The notes beneath the pieces were generated by a model. It had not been told where the DNA came from. It was given only the letters and a program-made list of their open reading frames with translations, and ran no database searches. From DASUPK01 sp963736685 (GTDB lineage: Bacteria; Actinomycetota; Thermoleophilia; Solirubrobacterales; 70-9), in NCBI GenBank assembly GCA_963736685.1, contig CAVTPZ010000017.1, positions 62,001 to 126,000 on the forward strand: a stretch of 64,000 bases of DNA. Direction: 5' to 3'. Positions 25,603-34,889 of this stretch are shown piece by piece; the stretch's first letter is position 1; every line of letters starts with the position of its first letter. The translations under genes were made by a program, and so were the position numbers.

Positions 25603-27634
25603 ATGGAAGCTTCGGTAGGTCTCAGGATTCGCAGCTTGCTCGCCGCATTCGCGTTCGCGATCGCGGCGTCGCTGCTGATCTCGCCCGCGGCGAAGGCCGG
25701 CGTGGTCACCGACGGAACTTCCCTTCCGGGACAGCCGGGTGCCCGCCGATCGCCGACAAGCCGGGCGCCATTCCGGAGGTCAACTACACCGGCATGAAGC
25801 AGATCACCTACTGCTACGGCCCGATCAACATCGCGCCGGGGCAGAACATCATCAAGCTGCGGGCCGCCGTCGACACCGTGGGCCAGAAGCTCTGGCCCCA
25901 GCAGCCCGGCTACATCACCCGCTTCGACCCGGAGTTCGTCTACAACGGACGGTGACGGTCCCGAGGGTCGACGTGCTCCACCTCCACCACGCCGTCTGGG
26001 CTGGTGAACGGCAATCCCCAGTTCGCCGCCGGCGAGGAGAAGACGATCCAGCAGCTGCCGCAGGGATTCGGCTGGCGGAGCCTTCCCGGCGACTCCTGGA
26101 TCCTCAACGACATGCTGCACGACCTGCTGGCGCAGAACTCGCAGGTCTATCTCGTCTGGCGAATCGACTTCGTCCCCGACACGCTCGCCCGCGGCCGCCA
26201 CGATGAAGACCGTGACGACCAAATGGATGGACGTCGCCGGCAACCCGAGCCTCTATCCGGTCTTCGACGCCCTGCGCTCCGACGGCCACAACGGCACCTA
26301 CACGTTCCCCGACCAGGCGCCCGCCGCGGATCTCCATCCGTGCGACGGCGACCGGAGGCGAGGCCTCGTGGGCACCCGGCAGCCACGGCTGCCTCGGCGC
26401 GGCCCAGAGCTGGACTCCCGAATCAGCGACGAGACGCTGATCGGCACCGCCGGGCACCTGCACCCCGGCGGACTCAACACCCAGCTGCGCGACACTCGGC
26501 ACCGGGGCAGGCACCAACACCCTCTTCACCTCCGACGCCCACTACTACGAGCCGGCGGGAGAGGTCTCATGGGACGTCGCGATGAAGGGGACGCCACCTG
26601 ACTGGCAGGGTGCAGGTGAACGCGGGCGACAACGTCAGCGTGCACGCGACCTATGACACCTCGAGAGCCGACTGGTACGAGGTGATGGGCATCATGCCCG
26701 TCGCCGTCTACGACGGGACGACCTCTCGGGCTCTCAGGACGCCCAGGACCCCGCCTGCCCGACGCCGAACACCCATCCTCCACCGGCTGGGTGCATCCCG
26801 GAGGAAGGGGTCGAGACCCACGGGCACCTGGCCGAGAACGACAACCACGGCGGGGACCCGACCGGCGCCGCGGACCCGTTCTCGCTGCCGAGCGCTCCCT
26901 CGCCGGGCAACACGGTCAACATCCAGTCGTTCGCGTACCACGCCGGGAACGTCGGCCTGACCGTGCCCACGATCCAGCCCGGCCAATCGCTCACCTTCCA
27001 CAACAGCGACGCGGTCCCAGCCGTCAACGCCTTCCACACGATCACCGCCTGCAAGGACCCGTGTACGGGCAAGACCGGCATCGCCTACCCGATCGCCAAC
27101 GGGCCGGTGACCTTCGACTCCGGCGAGCTCGGCAATCAACGGCAACCAGGGCTCCGTCAGGGGTGCCCCCGCCTCCGGACACCGACACCTGGAAGACGCC
27201 GTCCGACCTTCCCGCCGGCACCTACACCTACTTCTGCCGGATCCATCCGTTCATGCGGGGCTCATTCCGCGTCGAGAAGCAACCCAAGCCGATTCAGAAG
27301 CTGAAGGCGGAGAAGAGGCAGAGAGTCCGCTCGGCGGCCGTCACCGTCAAGGTGGACAAGGCCGCGACGGTGAAGCTTGGCGCAAAGGTGAAGGGCGCGG
27401 GTGCGGGTTCCTCGAAGGCGTCCCGTGTTCTCTCCGAGGCGCTCGACGCCAGACGGTCCACGGCCTCGCTCAGTGCGGGTGTCAGCAAGAAGATCAAGCT
27501 CAGATTCACGAAGGCCGCGCTCAAGAAGATAAGGGCGGGCGGCGGGCAGCTGGAAGGTGGTCGTCACCGCCACGGCCACCGATGGTTACGGGAACACCGC
27601 GACCTCCAAGACCCACTTCCAGCTGATCGGCTAG
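25603..27634 (+). pseudogene. Secreted cupredoxin-domain protein, many frameshifts
   Basis: A signal peptide (MEASVGLRIRSLLAAFAFAI) starts the gene. Protein-like segments then appear in all three frames in turn: MKQITYCYGPINIAPGQNII, VDVLHLHHAVW, FAAGEEKTIQQLPQGFGWRS, MKTVTTKWMDVAGNPSLYPV, then a plastocyanin-like domain with NIQSFAYHAGNVGLTVPTIQ, FHNSDAVPAVNAFHTITACK and YTYFCRIHPFMRGSFRV. The last motif, Cys-x2-His-x2-Met with the earlier His, is a type 1 copper site. A Lys-rich C-terminal domain ends QLIG at 27634. Roughly ten one-base shifts in 2 kb are needed to read it through, far more than any neighbour. Confidence 0.65.
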
Positions 27635-27650
27635 CTCCGCGCCGAGGGCG

Positions 27651-28506
27651 CTAGCCCGGAGGCTGGCAGGTCGGTGGGAGCGTCACCGCTCCGGCCGTGT
27701 GCTCGAAGGTGTGCATGTGGATCCACTCGTCCAGGTTCGGGTCGTAGAGGTTCTGGAAGCCGAAGTGGAGGATCCGCCAGAACGTCGTGGGATCCCTCTC
27801 GTCCACGTAGATGTCCGCCTCGGCGAAGGGGATCCGGGGGAAGAGCCCCGGTGGCCCCGGCGGAAGGGCGCTGGCCAGCCGGAAGTGATTCACGTACCGA
27901 GGCCGGTTTCTGTTCAGGATCTCCGGCCCGACGTACGCCGCGCCTCTGAAGATCTGGTTCAGCTGGTCCAGGCGTGAACCCCGGGATCCGGGAGCAGGGA
28001 TGATCCGTCACCCCGGGCCACCTGTAGGTGATCGTGTAGAGGGAGTCGCCGAAGATCAGATTGATGAAATAGATCGGATAGCCCTCGCCACCGGCGATCA
28101 TCTCGCTGTTGCCATTGCTTCCCCGCCAGGTGAAGGGAACGTTGACGCCGAGGTCCGGGACGAGATAGCGGCCGCTGCCGCGGAAGTCACGGGGAAGCCG
28201 CGGACGCGGCTGGGGGTGGCAGGCCAATCCGCGAAGCCTCCTGGTGATCGCGATGCTGCCTCGAATCGCCGCGCGTCTCGTCCTGCTCCGCGCCCTCGCG
28301 AGCCCAGTCCTCTGGCGCCCCAGCTTTCTCTGGAGGCGGATGCAGGCGGGCGAGCGCTGGGCGGCTGTGGCGCCGCTGCCGCTCCGGTCGACTCGATCGG
28401 CGGCAGCGCCGGCCGCCGGGTACACGAGAATCGCGAGCAGAACCAACGCGATGACCGCCAGCGACCTGCGCAGTCCGCGCTTGCGCGTTCTCTCCCCGGA
28501 CGCCAA
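27651..28506 (-). pseudogene. Secreted protein of unknown function with one frameshift
   Basis: The N-terminus MASGERTRKRGLRRSLAVIA continues into a hydrophobic segment and an Arg-rich linker with two Cys. The domain that follows reads GRYLVPDLGVNVPFTWRGSN and FINLIFGDSLYTITYRWPGV, breaks near 27975, and continues in another frame as LDQLNQIFRGAAYVGPEILN to FGFQNLYDPNLDEWIHMHTF and the stop at 27651. No family is recognised. It converges on the cupredoxin gene, 16 bases away. Confidence 0.5.
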
Positions 28507-28581
28507 GACGCAGCCAGTCTAGGGAGCCGATAGGTCCGATCTTGGGAGGATTCCGGGCATGAACCGTGAGCGAGGGAGCGA

Positions 28582-29791
28582 GTGAGGCGGGTCGTCGTCA
28601 TCGGCGCCGGGTTCGCGGGCCTCGCCGCGGCCGACGCGCTGCGCGCCGACGGAGCAGAGGTGACCGTGCTCGAGGCTCGCGAATCGAGTGGGCGGCCGGG
28701 TCTGGTCGGTGCCCTTCGGCGATGGCGCGATCGTCGAGCGCGGCGCCGAGTTCATCCTGCCCGGGTACGACGTGATGAGGGGGATGGCCGAGCGGTTCGG
28801 GATCCCGCTGGTGCTCAAGGGGACGCCCTACGGCCGTCGGGTCTCGGTCGGCGCGGAAGCTGTTTCCCAGACCGCACTGGAGGCCGCCTTCGACCGGCTT
28901 GGCGGACTGGTACCGGGCAAAGCGGAGAGCGCCGGCGACGCGATCACGGCGCTGGGCCTGGATGCGCCCGTCGACGCGCTGATTCGGACCCGCGTGGCGA
29001 TCTCCAACGGCCATCCACCCGAAGACCTTGCAGCCTCCGTGCTCGAGGAGGGGGCGTCCACCTTCGGCGATTTCGACAACCACACCCTGGAGGGCGGCAA
29101 CATGCGGCTCGCCGAGGCGCTCGCCGCCGAGCTACGGGGTGCTCTGCACCTCTCCTCCCCCGTCCGACGGGTTCGCTGGTCGGAGGAGGCCGTAAACGTC
29201 GCGACCGACAATGACGAGATCGCGGCGGATGCCGCCATCATCGCGATCCCCACCGCCCCGCTGGCCGAGATCGAGTTCGATCCTCCGCTCGAGGGTGCGA
29301 CGGCCGAGGCGTTGCGCTCGGTCACCTACGGACAGAACTCGAAGCTCTTTCTGCGCCTGCTCTCAGCCGCGCCGCCCAGCGCGATCATGTCCGTGGCGGG
29401 TCGCTTCTGGTCCTACACGCAGCTGGGCGCGGATGGCGAGCCCGCACCCTTCCTGGTCGGCTACACGGGCACTCGGCCGGCGATCGATGCTCTCGGTGGC
29501 TCAGACGGGGTCGAGTCCTGGGTCACCGCGCTGGTCGCGCTTCGCGAGGACCTGGATCTTGATCCGCAACCCGGCAACGCCATGCTGTCGAGCTGGCACG
29601 ACGATCCCTGGGTAGGCGGTTCCTACTCCGCGCGCAGCGTCTCGTCGCCGCTCCGCGACGAGGACCTCGTGAAGCCGATCGGCCCGCTCGTGTTCGCGGG
29701 TGAACACACCGCCGGCGAATGGCACGGACTGATGGAAGGGGCCCTTCGCAGCGGACAGCGGGCGGCTGAACAGATCCGCTCGCCCGCCTAG
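28582..29791 (+). pseudogene. Flavin-containing amine oxidase (FAD/NAD(P)-binding), one frameshift
   Basis: The GTG start at 28582 follows GAGGGAG. The N-terminal FAD fold reads VVVIGAGFAGLAAADALRA and VTVLEARESSG. One extra base near 28693 moves the frame, after which GGRVWSVPFGDGAIVERGAE continues to the C-terminal flavin-contact motif GPLVFAGEHTAGEWHGLMEG. That order is typical of monoamine-oxidase-like enzymes; the substrate is unknown. A hairpin with 6-bp arms follows the stop (29816-29831). A diverged copy of the last 30 codons recurs at 43.7 kb. Confidence 0.78.
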
Positions 29792-29906
29792 ACCGCGGCA
29801 GCAACAACGAGATAGGCCCGCGTTTGCGGGCATGGGCCGAGACCCTGCAGGTCGGGGTCGAACAGGCGCTCGATAAGCTCCCGATCAGACGTTCGGGGGG
29901 ATCCGG

Positions 29907-30536
29907 ATGCCACGCAAACCAGGAGGCCCCTTGAGACGATCGACCCTCGCCCTCGCCGCAGCCGTGACCCTGCTGGCGGTGGCGTTTGCGCCGGCCGCCG
30001 CGCAGGCGGAACCCGCCGTCAACTGCGTGGACAACAAGCCCGCGCTCGGATTCAGCTTCACCTGTGACGCCGCGCTCGCCGTACCACCGGCCGGCACCGC
30101 GTACCCGCTGCCCGACGGCCGTTCGTTCTTCATCGGGTTCCGTCCGCCGGATGGATATTCGACGTTGTCCCTGACTTCGTTCAAGGTCTCGGGCTCGCAA
30201 TGCTCTGTCGACATCCCCGTCAATCCAAGTGCGGACACCCTCGCCTGCAGCAGCCCCATAGCCGCCGGCCAAACCGTGAGCGGAACGGTCAGCTGGAAGA
30301 TCGGCTTCAACCCGCGGGTCCCGCTCTCTGACTGTGAAATCGCCCAGCTTGATGGCTACGCGCGCGACCCGGGCCCGTTTGGCGAGTTCGACCGGCGAAT
30401 CCCCTCCTTACAGCTGCAGGTCTGCCGCTCACCCGGCCCGCCCGACGGGGCCGCGGCGTCGCACAAGTGCAAGAAGAAGCACAAGCGGAGGGCAGTCAGC
30501 GCCAAGAAAAAGAGGTGCAAGAAGGCGAGGCGCTGA
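29907..30536 (+). CDS. Secreted protein with Lys-rich two-Cys C-terminal tail
   Basis: The 209-residue protein has a signal peptide (LRRSTLALAAAVTLLAVAFA, then AQAEP). The mature domain of about 140 residues contains five Cys and is probably a beta fold (NCVDNKPALGFSFTCDAALA, VSWKIGFNPRVPLSDCEI). The C-terminus is strongly basic: SHKCKKKHKRR followed by KKKRCKKARR, two Cys within a Lys/Arg-rich stretch. The same type of tail occurs on two other secreted proteins of this window. Function is unknown. A strong terminator hairpin follows. Confidence 0.68.
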   Translation: MPRKPGGPLRRSTLALAAAVTLLAVAFAPAAAQAEPAVNCVDNKPALGFSFTCDAALAVPPAGTAYPLPDGRSFFIGFRPPDGYSTLSLTSFKVSGSQCSVDIPVNPSADTLACSSPIAAGQTVSGTVSWKIGFNPRVPLSDCEIAQLDGYARDPGPFGEFDRRIPSLQLQVCRSPGPPDGAAASHKCKKKHKRRAVSAKKKRCKKARR

Positions 30537-30654
30537 GCGGCTAGGACGGGTCCACCAAGATCACCGGCGACGGCAGGTCGCCGGAACGCGAGGCTGGTGG
30601 GTGATGCCACTCTGCCCCACGTCAGGATGCACCCCGCGTCGGATTGATCTAAAC

Positions 30655-30680
30655 GAAAGGCCCGCTGAAGCGGGCCTTTC
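30655..30680 (+). terminator. Intrinsic-terminator-like hairpin
   Basis: Perfect 11-bp arms GAAAGGCCCGC and GCGGGCCTTTC flank a TGAA loop. No long T run follows. It lies in the 419-bp gap after the secreted-protein gene ending at 30536; apart from this and the adjacent hairpin repeat, that gap shows nothing coding. Confidence 0.7.
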
Positions 30681-30684
30681 GTGA

Positions 30685-30714
30685 GTAGCGGGGGCTCGAT
30701 TCGTTCGCCGCTAC
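30685..30714. repeat. Intergenic hairpin repeat, copy 1 (tRNA-3'-end-like)
   Basis: Arms GTAGCG and CGCTAC close a conserved interior that starts GGGGC and contains CGATTCG. It sits 4 bases after a terminator-like hairpin, as do copies at 37420, 43015 and 58278. The left half equals the antisense of the tRNA 3' end at 60967. This copy is 3' of the interior slightly changed (TTCGCC instead of TTTCT). Confidence 0.65.
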
Positions 30715-30955
30715 GACCGCACCAGAGTTCGGAAGATCGGTCGGACACCCCTGCGCTGAAGCCGGCGAGGGCGCAAGCGAGTCGATCTCGCGGTCTACGC
30801 GGCCATCGCCGGACATGCATCCCGAGGCCGACTGGGCCATGGCCCCTCGATACCGCGTTCGTCGATCGTTGGGATTCGACCGTGAACTGCGAGATCGTCC
30901 ATCGTTGAGCGCCGAGTTCGAAAGCAGCGCCCGAGAAGGCCCGGGCGCCGAAGTC

Positions 30956-31168
30956 CTAGTCCTTGTCGTACTTGAACGAGACCCCGAGCCGGATGCGGAA
31001 CTCGGAGACCTTTCCCCCGTCGATCGTCACATCCTGGCGAACGACCTCGGCGACACGCAGATCGCGGACGGTCTCGCTGACCTTCTCAACGGCGTTCTTC
31101 GTCGCCTGCTCCCAGGAATCTGAGCTGACGCCGACCACTTCGGTGACTCGATACACGCTGTCTGCCAT
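30956..31168 (-). CDS. Dodecin family flavin-binding protein
   Basis: The 70-residue protein matches dodecins in length and sequence: YRVTEVVGVSSDSWEQATKN, with the flavin-stacking Trp, then AVEKVSETVRDLRVAEVVRQ and FRIRLGVSFKYD. Dodecins form hollow dodecamers that store or buffer flavins. The start is backed by AAGGAGAG. It is likely monocistronic. Confidence 0.93.
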   Translation of the reverse strand: MADSVYRVTEVVGVSSDSWEQATKNAVEKVSETVRDLRVAEVVRQDVTIDGGKVSEFRIRLGVSFKYDKD

Positions 31169-31241
31169 TTCTCTCCTTGGGTAGGACTGCGCCGGATAGC
31201 TTCACACTTCGGCCGCCATCATGACCCAAAGAACGAGACGC

Positions 31242-31469
31242 TCAATGATGATTGGCGCCTTCGTGCTTGGCGATGCATTGCTTGCGCTTCTTCTTGTTCT
31301 TGATCTGCCGGCACTTGTCGTCGGCTCCCGAGGTCGCCTTCGCCCGAACTCCATCGTTGGCCTGGCTGGCTGCGAATCCTGCGGGCGCCAGCGCTGTGCC
31401 GAGCACCGCCGCCGAGAGCAGAGCAGCCGCCAGTCGCGTGATGCGTTTGTCTTGGATTCTGGTTTTCAT
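31242..31469 (-). CDS. Small secreted protein ending in a Lys-rich two-Cys tail
   Basis: The 75-residue protein consists of a signal peptide (MKTRIQDKRITRLAAALLSA to GFAASQA), a short linker and the tail DKCRQIKNKKKRKQC followed by IAKHEGANHH. The two Cys are separated by 11 residues, the same spacing as in the tail of the protein encoded at 41021-41689. ATG 31469 has AGGAG about 10 bases upstream. The mature peptide is almost only the tail, so the tail itself may be the functional unit. No family is known to me. Confidence 0.6.
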   Translation of the reverse strand: MKTRIQDKRITRLAAALLSAAVLGTALAPAGFAASQANDGVRAKATSGADDKCRQIKNKKKRKQCIAKHEGANHH

Positions 31470-31515
31470 GCCACGCATGCTCCTCGTCACGGGTTAGGGC
31501 TTGGCCAAGCAAGCG

Positions 31516-32298
31516 TTAGGCCTTCGAATACCCCCGGTACTCCGATTCGAGCACCAGATCCTTGAGCAGCGACTGGTACTCGACATGGGTCTCGTGTTCG
31601 CGCGTCCGCCAGGTCCGGCCTTCCTCCCTCTGCATGAACTCGCGGTAGTCGGGCACTCCTGGCCGTCGGATGTTGTCGGCGACCACCACGGAGCCCGTGT
31701 GCAGCCAGCCCTGATCCAGGATCCGCCCGAGGTCGGGTAGATAGGCGGACTTGTCGTGGTCGATGAACACGAAGTCCAGCGATCCGCTGGCGAAGCCGTG
31801 CTCGGACTCGAGCTTTGCGATCGTCTTTTCCCCATCGCCGATCGCTCCGACGAGCACTGTCAGCTCCTCGCCGATGCCGGCGTGATCCCAGATGCGGCGT
31901 GCGATCGCCGCGTTTTCGGCGTTGAACTCGATCGAAACGAGCCGCGCGCCCTTGGGCATCACCCGGGCGGAACGGAGGGCGCTGTAGCCGCAGTAGGTCC
32001 CCAGCTCGAGCAGCTGGCGGGGCCCGGTGCGACGGATCGCAGCGTCCAGGATCTCGCCCTTCTCGTCGCCGACATTGATCAAGAAGCTGCGGTGATACGC
32101 GAAGTCATCAATCACCCGAATCACATCGTCGAGGTCACCCTGACGAGCCTCGGCTTCGACGTGCCGGGCAAGCGCCAACTCCCGCCCGTCGCCAACCTGC
32201 CAGTCGGTCTCAAGGCGCCGCCTACCCAACAGCATGCGCACAATCGACCAGCGCAGGAACGGAAGTCGCTTCCCCCCAAGCTCTGATAGTGGCGACAT
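31516..32298 (-). CDS. SAM-dependent O-methyltransferase (catechol O-methyltransferase-like)
   Basis: The 260-residue protein has the class I fold of O-methyltransferase family 3/COMT: LLELGTYCGYSALRSARVM (SAM loop), VSIEFNAENAAIARRIWD, FVFIDHDKSAYLPDLGRIL with the metal-binding Asp region, and SVVVADNIRRPGVPDY. Such enzymes methylate catechol hydroxyls with Mg2+. It starts 2 bases after the stop of the upstream VOC-like gene, so the two are co-transcribed. The substrate is not known. Confidence 0.88.
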   Translation of the reverse strand: MSPLSELGGKRLPFLRWSIVRMLLGRRRLETDWQVGDGRELALARHVEAEARQGDLDDVIRVIDDFAYHRSFLINVGDEKGEILDAAIRRTGPRQLLELGTYCGYSALRSARVMPKGARLVSIEFNAENAAIARRIWDHAGIGEELTVLVGAIGDGEKTIAKLESEHGFASGSLDFVFIDHDKSAYLPDLGRILDQGWLHTGSVVVADNIRRPGVPDYREFMQREEGRTWRTREHETHVEYQSLLKDLVLESEYRGYSKA

Positions 32299-32300
32299 CG

Positions 32301-32927
32301 CTAGGCGTAGTGGCAGAACTCAAGACCCAGGGGCTCTGCGGGACGGCGATCGAAGAACAGGGAGGTGACCCCGGAGGCGGGATTGGTGCAGAGGTGGTCC
32401 TGCAGCGAGGCCGGTGATCGGAATCCTTGGGCCTCCACCAGCTCGCCGAGCTCACCGAACTGCGCCGGGCTGCTCACGCCGAACGCCACGTGCGCGCCGA
32501 TTCCCTGGCGAATCCAGTCGTAGAGGACACTGCGCTCGATGCCGCGCGGTATCGCGACCTCGACCCTGAGCGACTCGCGATCCGGGTCACCGGCGATGGC
32601 CTCGAAGATCGTGGTGGGGACCGTTCGGCCGGCCAGCTGGGCGAGCTGCCTCGTCAGGATCGTGCTCGGGAACGTATGCCCATTCGAGCCGAACCCGGCT
32701 TCCGCGGCGGCCGAGTCGAGTGCCGACTCATCCTCGGGGGCCGCCATGAAGCCGACGTGGTCGATCCCCGAGATCAGCGAGCAGATGGCGCTCGCCGATG
32801 CGCGTTGCGGCAGCAGCTGCTCGAGGCACTCCTCGGCGCTCGTCGTCGCCATCAGCCGGGCTGCACCCTGGAGCGCTGCGGGGACTCGATCCGGCTCGGT
32901 GCTGAGGAGTGCCTGGCTGATTCGCAC
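32301..32927 (-). CDS. Uncharacterised protein, possible VOC-like fold
   Basis: The 208-residue protein contains ISGIDHVGFMAAPEDESALD near the middle, reminiscent of the first strand and helix of a glyoxalase/VOC module. Later comes AHVAFGVSSPAQFGELGELV, possibly the second module, and it ends LFFDRRPAEPLGLEFCHYA. The assignment rests on these two His-containing strands. It is translationally close to the O-methyltransferase gene (2-base gap), hinting at work on the same small molecule. Confidence 0.55.
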   Translation of the reverse strand: MRISQALLSTEPDRVPAALQGAARLMATTSAEECLEQLLPQRASASAICSLISGIDHVGFMAAPEDESALDSAAAEAGFGSNGHTFPSTILTRQLAQLAGRTVPTTIFEAIAGDPDRESLRVEVAIPRGIERSVLYDWIRQGIGAHVAFGVSSPAQFGELGELVEAQGFRSPASLQDHLCTNPASGVTSLFFDRRPAEPLGLEFCHYA

Positions 32928-33056
32928 GCCCCCATACGCTACGCCGCGCGCGCCGGTCGGAGGTTGAGTTCAGTTTCACGCCTAGTACCTCGGTGGCCCG
33001 ATGCAGTGTCGTGCGGCGGCCGTAGACTCGTGTGGTTCCCGAGGTAAGGAGCGCCC

Positions 33057-33512
33057 ATGCCAGCAACGAAGAAGACGCCCGAGCGCGTACGTGCGTCGGC
33101 TGATGCGACGAAGAAGCGGGCCGAGACTGCGCTGAAGCGTGCGGGCAGTTCGCTCGATCAGGTCCAGAAAGCGCTGGCCGAGCTGCAGAAGGATCTCGGC
33201 CGGGGCAGGCGCGACATTGTCGGCAATGTGCAACAGCTCTTGAAGGATCAGCGCCGGGATATGGCCAAGCTGAGTCGTACCCTCTCGGCCGACATGCGCA
33301 GGCTCCAGAAGGCGCTGACCGAGGAGCCGGCGTCCTCACGCGCGAAGGGCACAACGACCCGCGCGAAAGGCGGGGCGGCCCGGGCGAAGAGCACAAAGGC
33401 CCGCGCGAAGGGCACAAAGACCGACAAGGGCACAAAGACCCGTGCCAAAGGCGGGTCGACCCGGGCGAAGAGCACAAAGGCCCGCGCGAAGGGCGCAACC
33501 ACGCGGGGCTAG
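33057..33512 (+). CDS. Basic coiled-coil protein with histone-H1-like Lys/Ala/Thr repeats
   Basis: The 151-residue protein has a helical N-terminal half (residues 1-95) with heptad-like LDQVQKALAELQKDLGRGRR and DMAKLSRTLSADMRRLQKAL. The C-terminal half is built of short repeats such as TRAKG, ARAKS and TKARAKG. The DNA there (about 33340-33505) is a degenerate tandem repeat of 15- to 30-bp units. Such tails occur on nucleoid-binding H1-like and PHA-granule-associated proteins; DNA binding is inferred from charge. The start has AAGGAGCG just upstream. Confidence 0.7.
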   Translation: MPATKKTPERVRASADATKKRAETALKRAGSSLDQVQKALAELQKDLGRGRRDIVGNVQQLLKDQRRDMAKLSRTLSADMRRLQKALTEEPASSRAKGTTTRAKGGAARAKSTKARAKGTKTDKGTKTRAKGGSTRAKSTKARAKGATTRG

Positions 33513-33534
33513 CGGGGCGAGACGACGACGGCTG

Positions 33535-34569
33535 AGCGGATCAGCGGGCTCCCGGACTGACGACGCCCGAGACGACTTCCATCAGGGGCGGCCCACTGAG
33601 CTGCTGGAACTCGTAGGAGGCGCGCCGGATCGGATGATCGGACTCGATCAAGCGCGCGAGGTCAATCGGAGTGCCGCCGATCACCGCGTCGCAGTCAGTC
33701 GCGTTGATCGTCTGCTCGAGCTCGCGCAGCTGCTCGTGGGAATACCCCATCGCGGGCAGGACCGGTCCGATGTGCGGGAAGCGGCGGAAGGTCTCCGCGA
33801 TCGATCCGACGGCGAAGGGCCGTGGGTCGATCTGGGTTCCGACGCCCGCCTGCCGTGCGGCGACCGTCCCAGCGCCGAAGCTCATCCCGCCGTGGGTGAT
33901 GCTCGGGCCGTCCTCGACCACCAGCACGGTCTTTCCGGCGAGCGATGGGCCTTCCGCCAGCGACACCGGCGAAGCGGCCTCGATCACCGCGGCGTCGGGA
34001 TTCGCCAGGGCGATGTCCTCCAGCACCCGGCGGACCTGGTCGCCGGTGGCGCTATCGACCTTGTTGACGATGACGACGTCCGCCATTCGCAGGTTCACCT
34101 CGCCTGGGTGATAGTTGAGCTCGTCGCCGGCCCGGAGGGGATCGACGACGACCAGCAGCAGATCGGGCCGGATGAAGGGCAGATCGTTGTTGCCGCCGTC
34201 CCAGATGACCACCTCCGCCTCCTCCTCGGCTCGAGTGAGGATCTCCCGGTAGTCGATGCCGGCGTAGACGACGATCCCCATCTCCACCGGTCGCTCGTAC
34301 TCCTCCCGCTCCTCGACCGTCGGGTCCGATCGGTCGATGTCGGCCAGGCTGGCGAAGCGCTGCACAGCCATCCGATCAAGGTCGTGGTACGGCATCGGAT
34401 GCCGCAGCAGAGCAACCTGGAGCCCCGCCTCGAGCAGGATGCGGCCGATCTCTCGGCTCGTCTGGCTCTTGCCGGCGCCCGTTCGCACCGCGCAGACGGC
34501 GATTACCGGCTTCTTGCTCTCGAGCATCGTGGACCGCGGACCGAGCAACGTGAAGTCGGCGCCCGCCGC
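33535..34569. repeat. 1,035-bp near-identical duplicate, copy 1 (partner 50541-51575)
   Basis: By reading both copies side by side I count 5 base differences and no indels over 1,035 bp. The tract covers the 3' part of the GTPase gene and ends a few bases past its stop. Just beyond 34569 similarity falls sharply although the genes stay collinear to their start codons. Confidence 0.9.
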
Positions 34570-34866
34570 TGCGGAGATCGCCGCCCTCCGCATCACCTCA
34601 ATGTAGGAGACGTCCGAGTACGCGAACACGACCTCGTCCACCCCGCCCTCGGCAATCAGCCGCGGCAGCTCCTCCTCGGCGAGGATGGGGATTCCGCGCG
34701 GGTAGCGGGGACCAGCCAGAGAGGGCGGATAGGTCCGTCCCTCGATCCCCGGGATCTGAGCTGCGGTGAAGGCGACCACCTCCACCTCCGGGTCGTCCCG
34801 GAAGACCACGTTGAAGTCGTGGAAGTCGCGCCCTCCAGCGCCCATCAGGATCACACTCCGCGGCAC
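33541..34866 (-). CDS. Cyclic 2,3-diphosphoglycerate synthetase-like P-loop GTPase (COG2403), copy 1
   Basis: The 441-residue protein starts VPRSVILMGAGGRDFHDFNV and has the P-loop VCAVRTGAGKSQTSREIG, VIWDGGNNDLPFIRPDLLLV, MADVVIVNKVDSATGDQV (NKxD specificity motif) and VLVVEDGPSITHGGMSFGAG. This is the COG2403 family whose founding member makes cyclic 2,3-diphosphoglycerate in Methanothermus; the bacterial role is not established. GTG 34866 is the start that leaves a 23-base gap to the divergent carbamate kinase. In copy 2 the same gap is conserved (CAGACGATAGAACCC), supporting a shared control site. The pairing with carbamate kinase suggests a phosphoryl-transfer link. Confidence 0.85.
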   Translation of the reverse strand: MPRSVILMGAGGRDFHDFNVVFRDDPEVEVVAFTAAQIPGIEGRTYPPSLAGPRYPRGIPILAEEELPRLIAEGGVDEVVFAYSDVSYIEVMRRAAISAAAGADFTLLGPRSTMLESKKPVIAVCAVRTGAGKSQTSREIGRILLEAGLQVALLRHPMPYHDLDRMAVQRFASLADIDRSDPTVEEREEYERPVEMGIVVYAGIDYREILTRAEEEAEVVIWDGGNNDLPFIRPDLLLVVVDPLRAGDELNYHPGEVNLRMADVVIVNKVDSATGDQVRRVLEDIALANPDAAVIEAASPVSLAEGPSLAGKTVLVVEDGPSITHGGMSFGAGTVAARQAGVGTQIDPRPFAVGSIAETFRRFPHIGPVLPAMGYSHEQLRELEQTINATDCDAVIGGTPIDLARLIESDHPIRRASYEFQQLSGPPLMEVVSGVVSPGAR

Positions 34867-34889
34867 GGACAGACGATAGAACCCCACGT

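Noticed and set aside
25144..29791. Biosynthetic gene cluster built on the flavin oxidases, VOC and cupredoxin genes
   Set aside because: No core synthase (PKS, NRPS, terpene, RiPP) is recognisable and the genes lie on both strands without operon structure.
33340..33505. Short tandem repeats as a non-coding satellite
   Set aside because: They stay in frame and encode the Lys/Ala/Thr tail of the protein starting at 33057.
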